Source of the DNA: Alloalcanivorax mobilis
GTDB taxonomy: Bacteria; Pseudomonadota; Gammaproteobacteria; Pseudomonadales; Alcanivoracaceae
Direction: 5' to 3'
Length of the DNA stretch: 64,000 nt
NCBI RefSeq assembly: GCF_002864685.1
Contig: NZ_NMQZ01000003.1
Coordinates: 156,877-220,876 of the forward strand
Below the pieces are notes generated by a model that worked only from the letters and a program-made list of their open reading frames with translations, was not told the origin of the DNA and ran no database searches. Below are positions 63,603 to 64,000 of this stretch, in pieces; positions within the stretch are counted from its first letter, which is position 1, and each line of letters opens with the position of its first letter. Made by a program: the position numbers and the translations under genes.

Positions 63603-64000
63603 GGCGGGCTCGTGGCGGTGGAGAGGTTGACTGTACCGGAAAGTGGTTGGGGTGGGGAGGTGGGTTGGGGGGTTGGTTTGGTTTGTTTAGGGAGGTTTCT
63701 GGGATTGGGTTGGGGTGTAGAGGGGTTTCTGGGATTGGGTGTAAAAGGGCAGGCTGGCGGAGGCGAGGTGTGTGTTTATTTTGTAGGAGCAGGCCCAGCC
63801 AGCGACGATTTTGATTTTGCGGGGTGGGGGGGGGTGGGCTTTATCTGAGGGCTCTGGGATTGGGTTAGGGGGTAGAAGGGTTTCTGGGATTGGTTGGGTC
63901 TGGGGTTTGGGGTTTGGGGCTTGAGGCTTGAGGCTTTTGGCTTGTGGCTTTTGGCTTGTGGCTTGTAGCTCATGAGCGTAGGCGCGAATGCAAGGGGGAT
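63603..64000. repeat. G/T-rich repetitive non-coding tail
   Basis: GGTTTCTGGGATTGG occurs at 63694, 63724 and 63879, with a shorter form at 63850. GGGGTTTGGGGTTTGGGG (from 63902) and then CTTGAGG and GGCTT(G/T)TGG units follow. One strand is strikingly G/T-rich. TGTAGGAGCAGGCCCAGCC (63782-63800) resembles half of a REP element. No gene is likely here; open frames are low-complexity. Confidence 0.7.

Overview
The window reads as a high-GC gammaproteobacterial chromosome, most likely Alcanivorax/Alloalcanivorax or a close marine hydrocarbon degrader. This is inferred from core gene order (secF-secD-yajC-tgt-queA; lptG-lptF; pepA-holC-valS) plus a CYP153-ferredoxin-alcohol dehydrogenase-ferredoxin reductase operon with a divergent AraC regulator, an arrangement known from Alcanivorax. 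No database search was possible, so the genus is an inference.

Layout. (1) 59-2672 (+): an amidase and a class I aminotransferase, ending in a long hairpin shared with the convergent sec operon. (2) 8848-2789 (-): RDD membrane protein, queA, tgt, yajC, secD, secF, behind a possible short leader with an internal terminator. (3) About 9.1-52.5 kb: a catabolic island of roughly 43 kb between two core blocks. (4) A tRNA-Leu(CAA) marks the right edge, followed by lptG/lptF (-), then pepA, holC and valS (+). (5) 60-64 kb: a secreted methyltransferase-fold protein, a TetR regulator, a DUF2061 protein, a YegS-type lipid kinase and a DUF2721 protein, ending in a G-rich repetitive non-coding stretch.

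The island looks like a dedicated route for oxidising a hydrophobic, possibly branched or cyclic, substrate. A FadL-type porin and a large Ig-like lipoprotein could bring it through the outer membrane. CYP153 with its electron carriers would hydroxylate it. GMC and SDR enzymes would oxidise the alcohol, two Baeyer-Villiger-type flavoproteins would insert oxygen, and three alpha/beta hydrolases would open the ester or lactone. Four acyl-CoA ligases, several acyl-CoA dehydrogenases, a split HadAB-like hydratase, an SDR and thiolases would complete beta-oxidation. Two hotdog thioesterases may recycle CoA.

The less ordinary content is three PF10118 proteins with a ferritin-like Glu/His motif set, two BtrH_N/DUF4872 proteins (one abutting a PF10118 gene), a thiolase-like protein without its acylation cysteine, and decayed copies of a CYP153, an acyl-CoA dehydrogenase and an acyl-CoA ligase. 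By eye there are also two families of shared operators: a 21-bp-period tandem repeat at the CYP153 promoter and again beside the CYP153 relic, and a TTGGT-n6-ACCAA type palindrome just downstream of the -10 region at three promoters. No insertion sequence, integrase or CRISPR array was seen.
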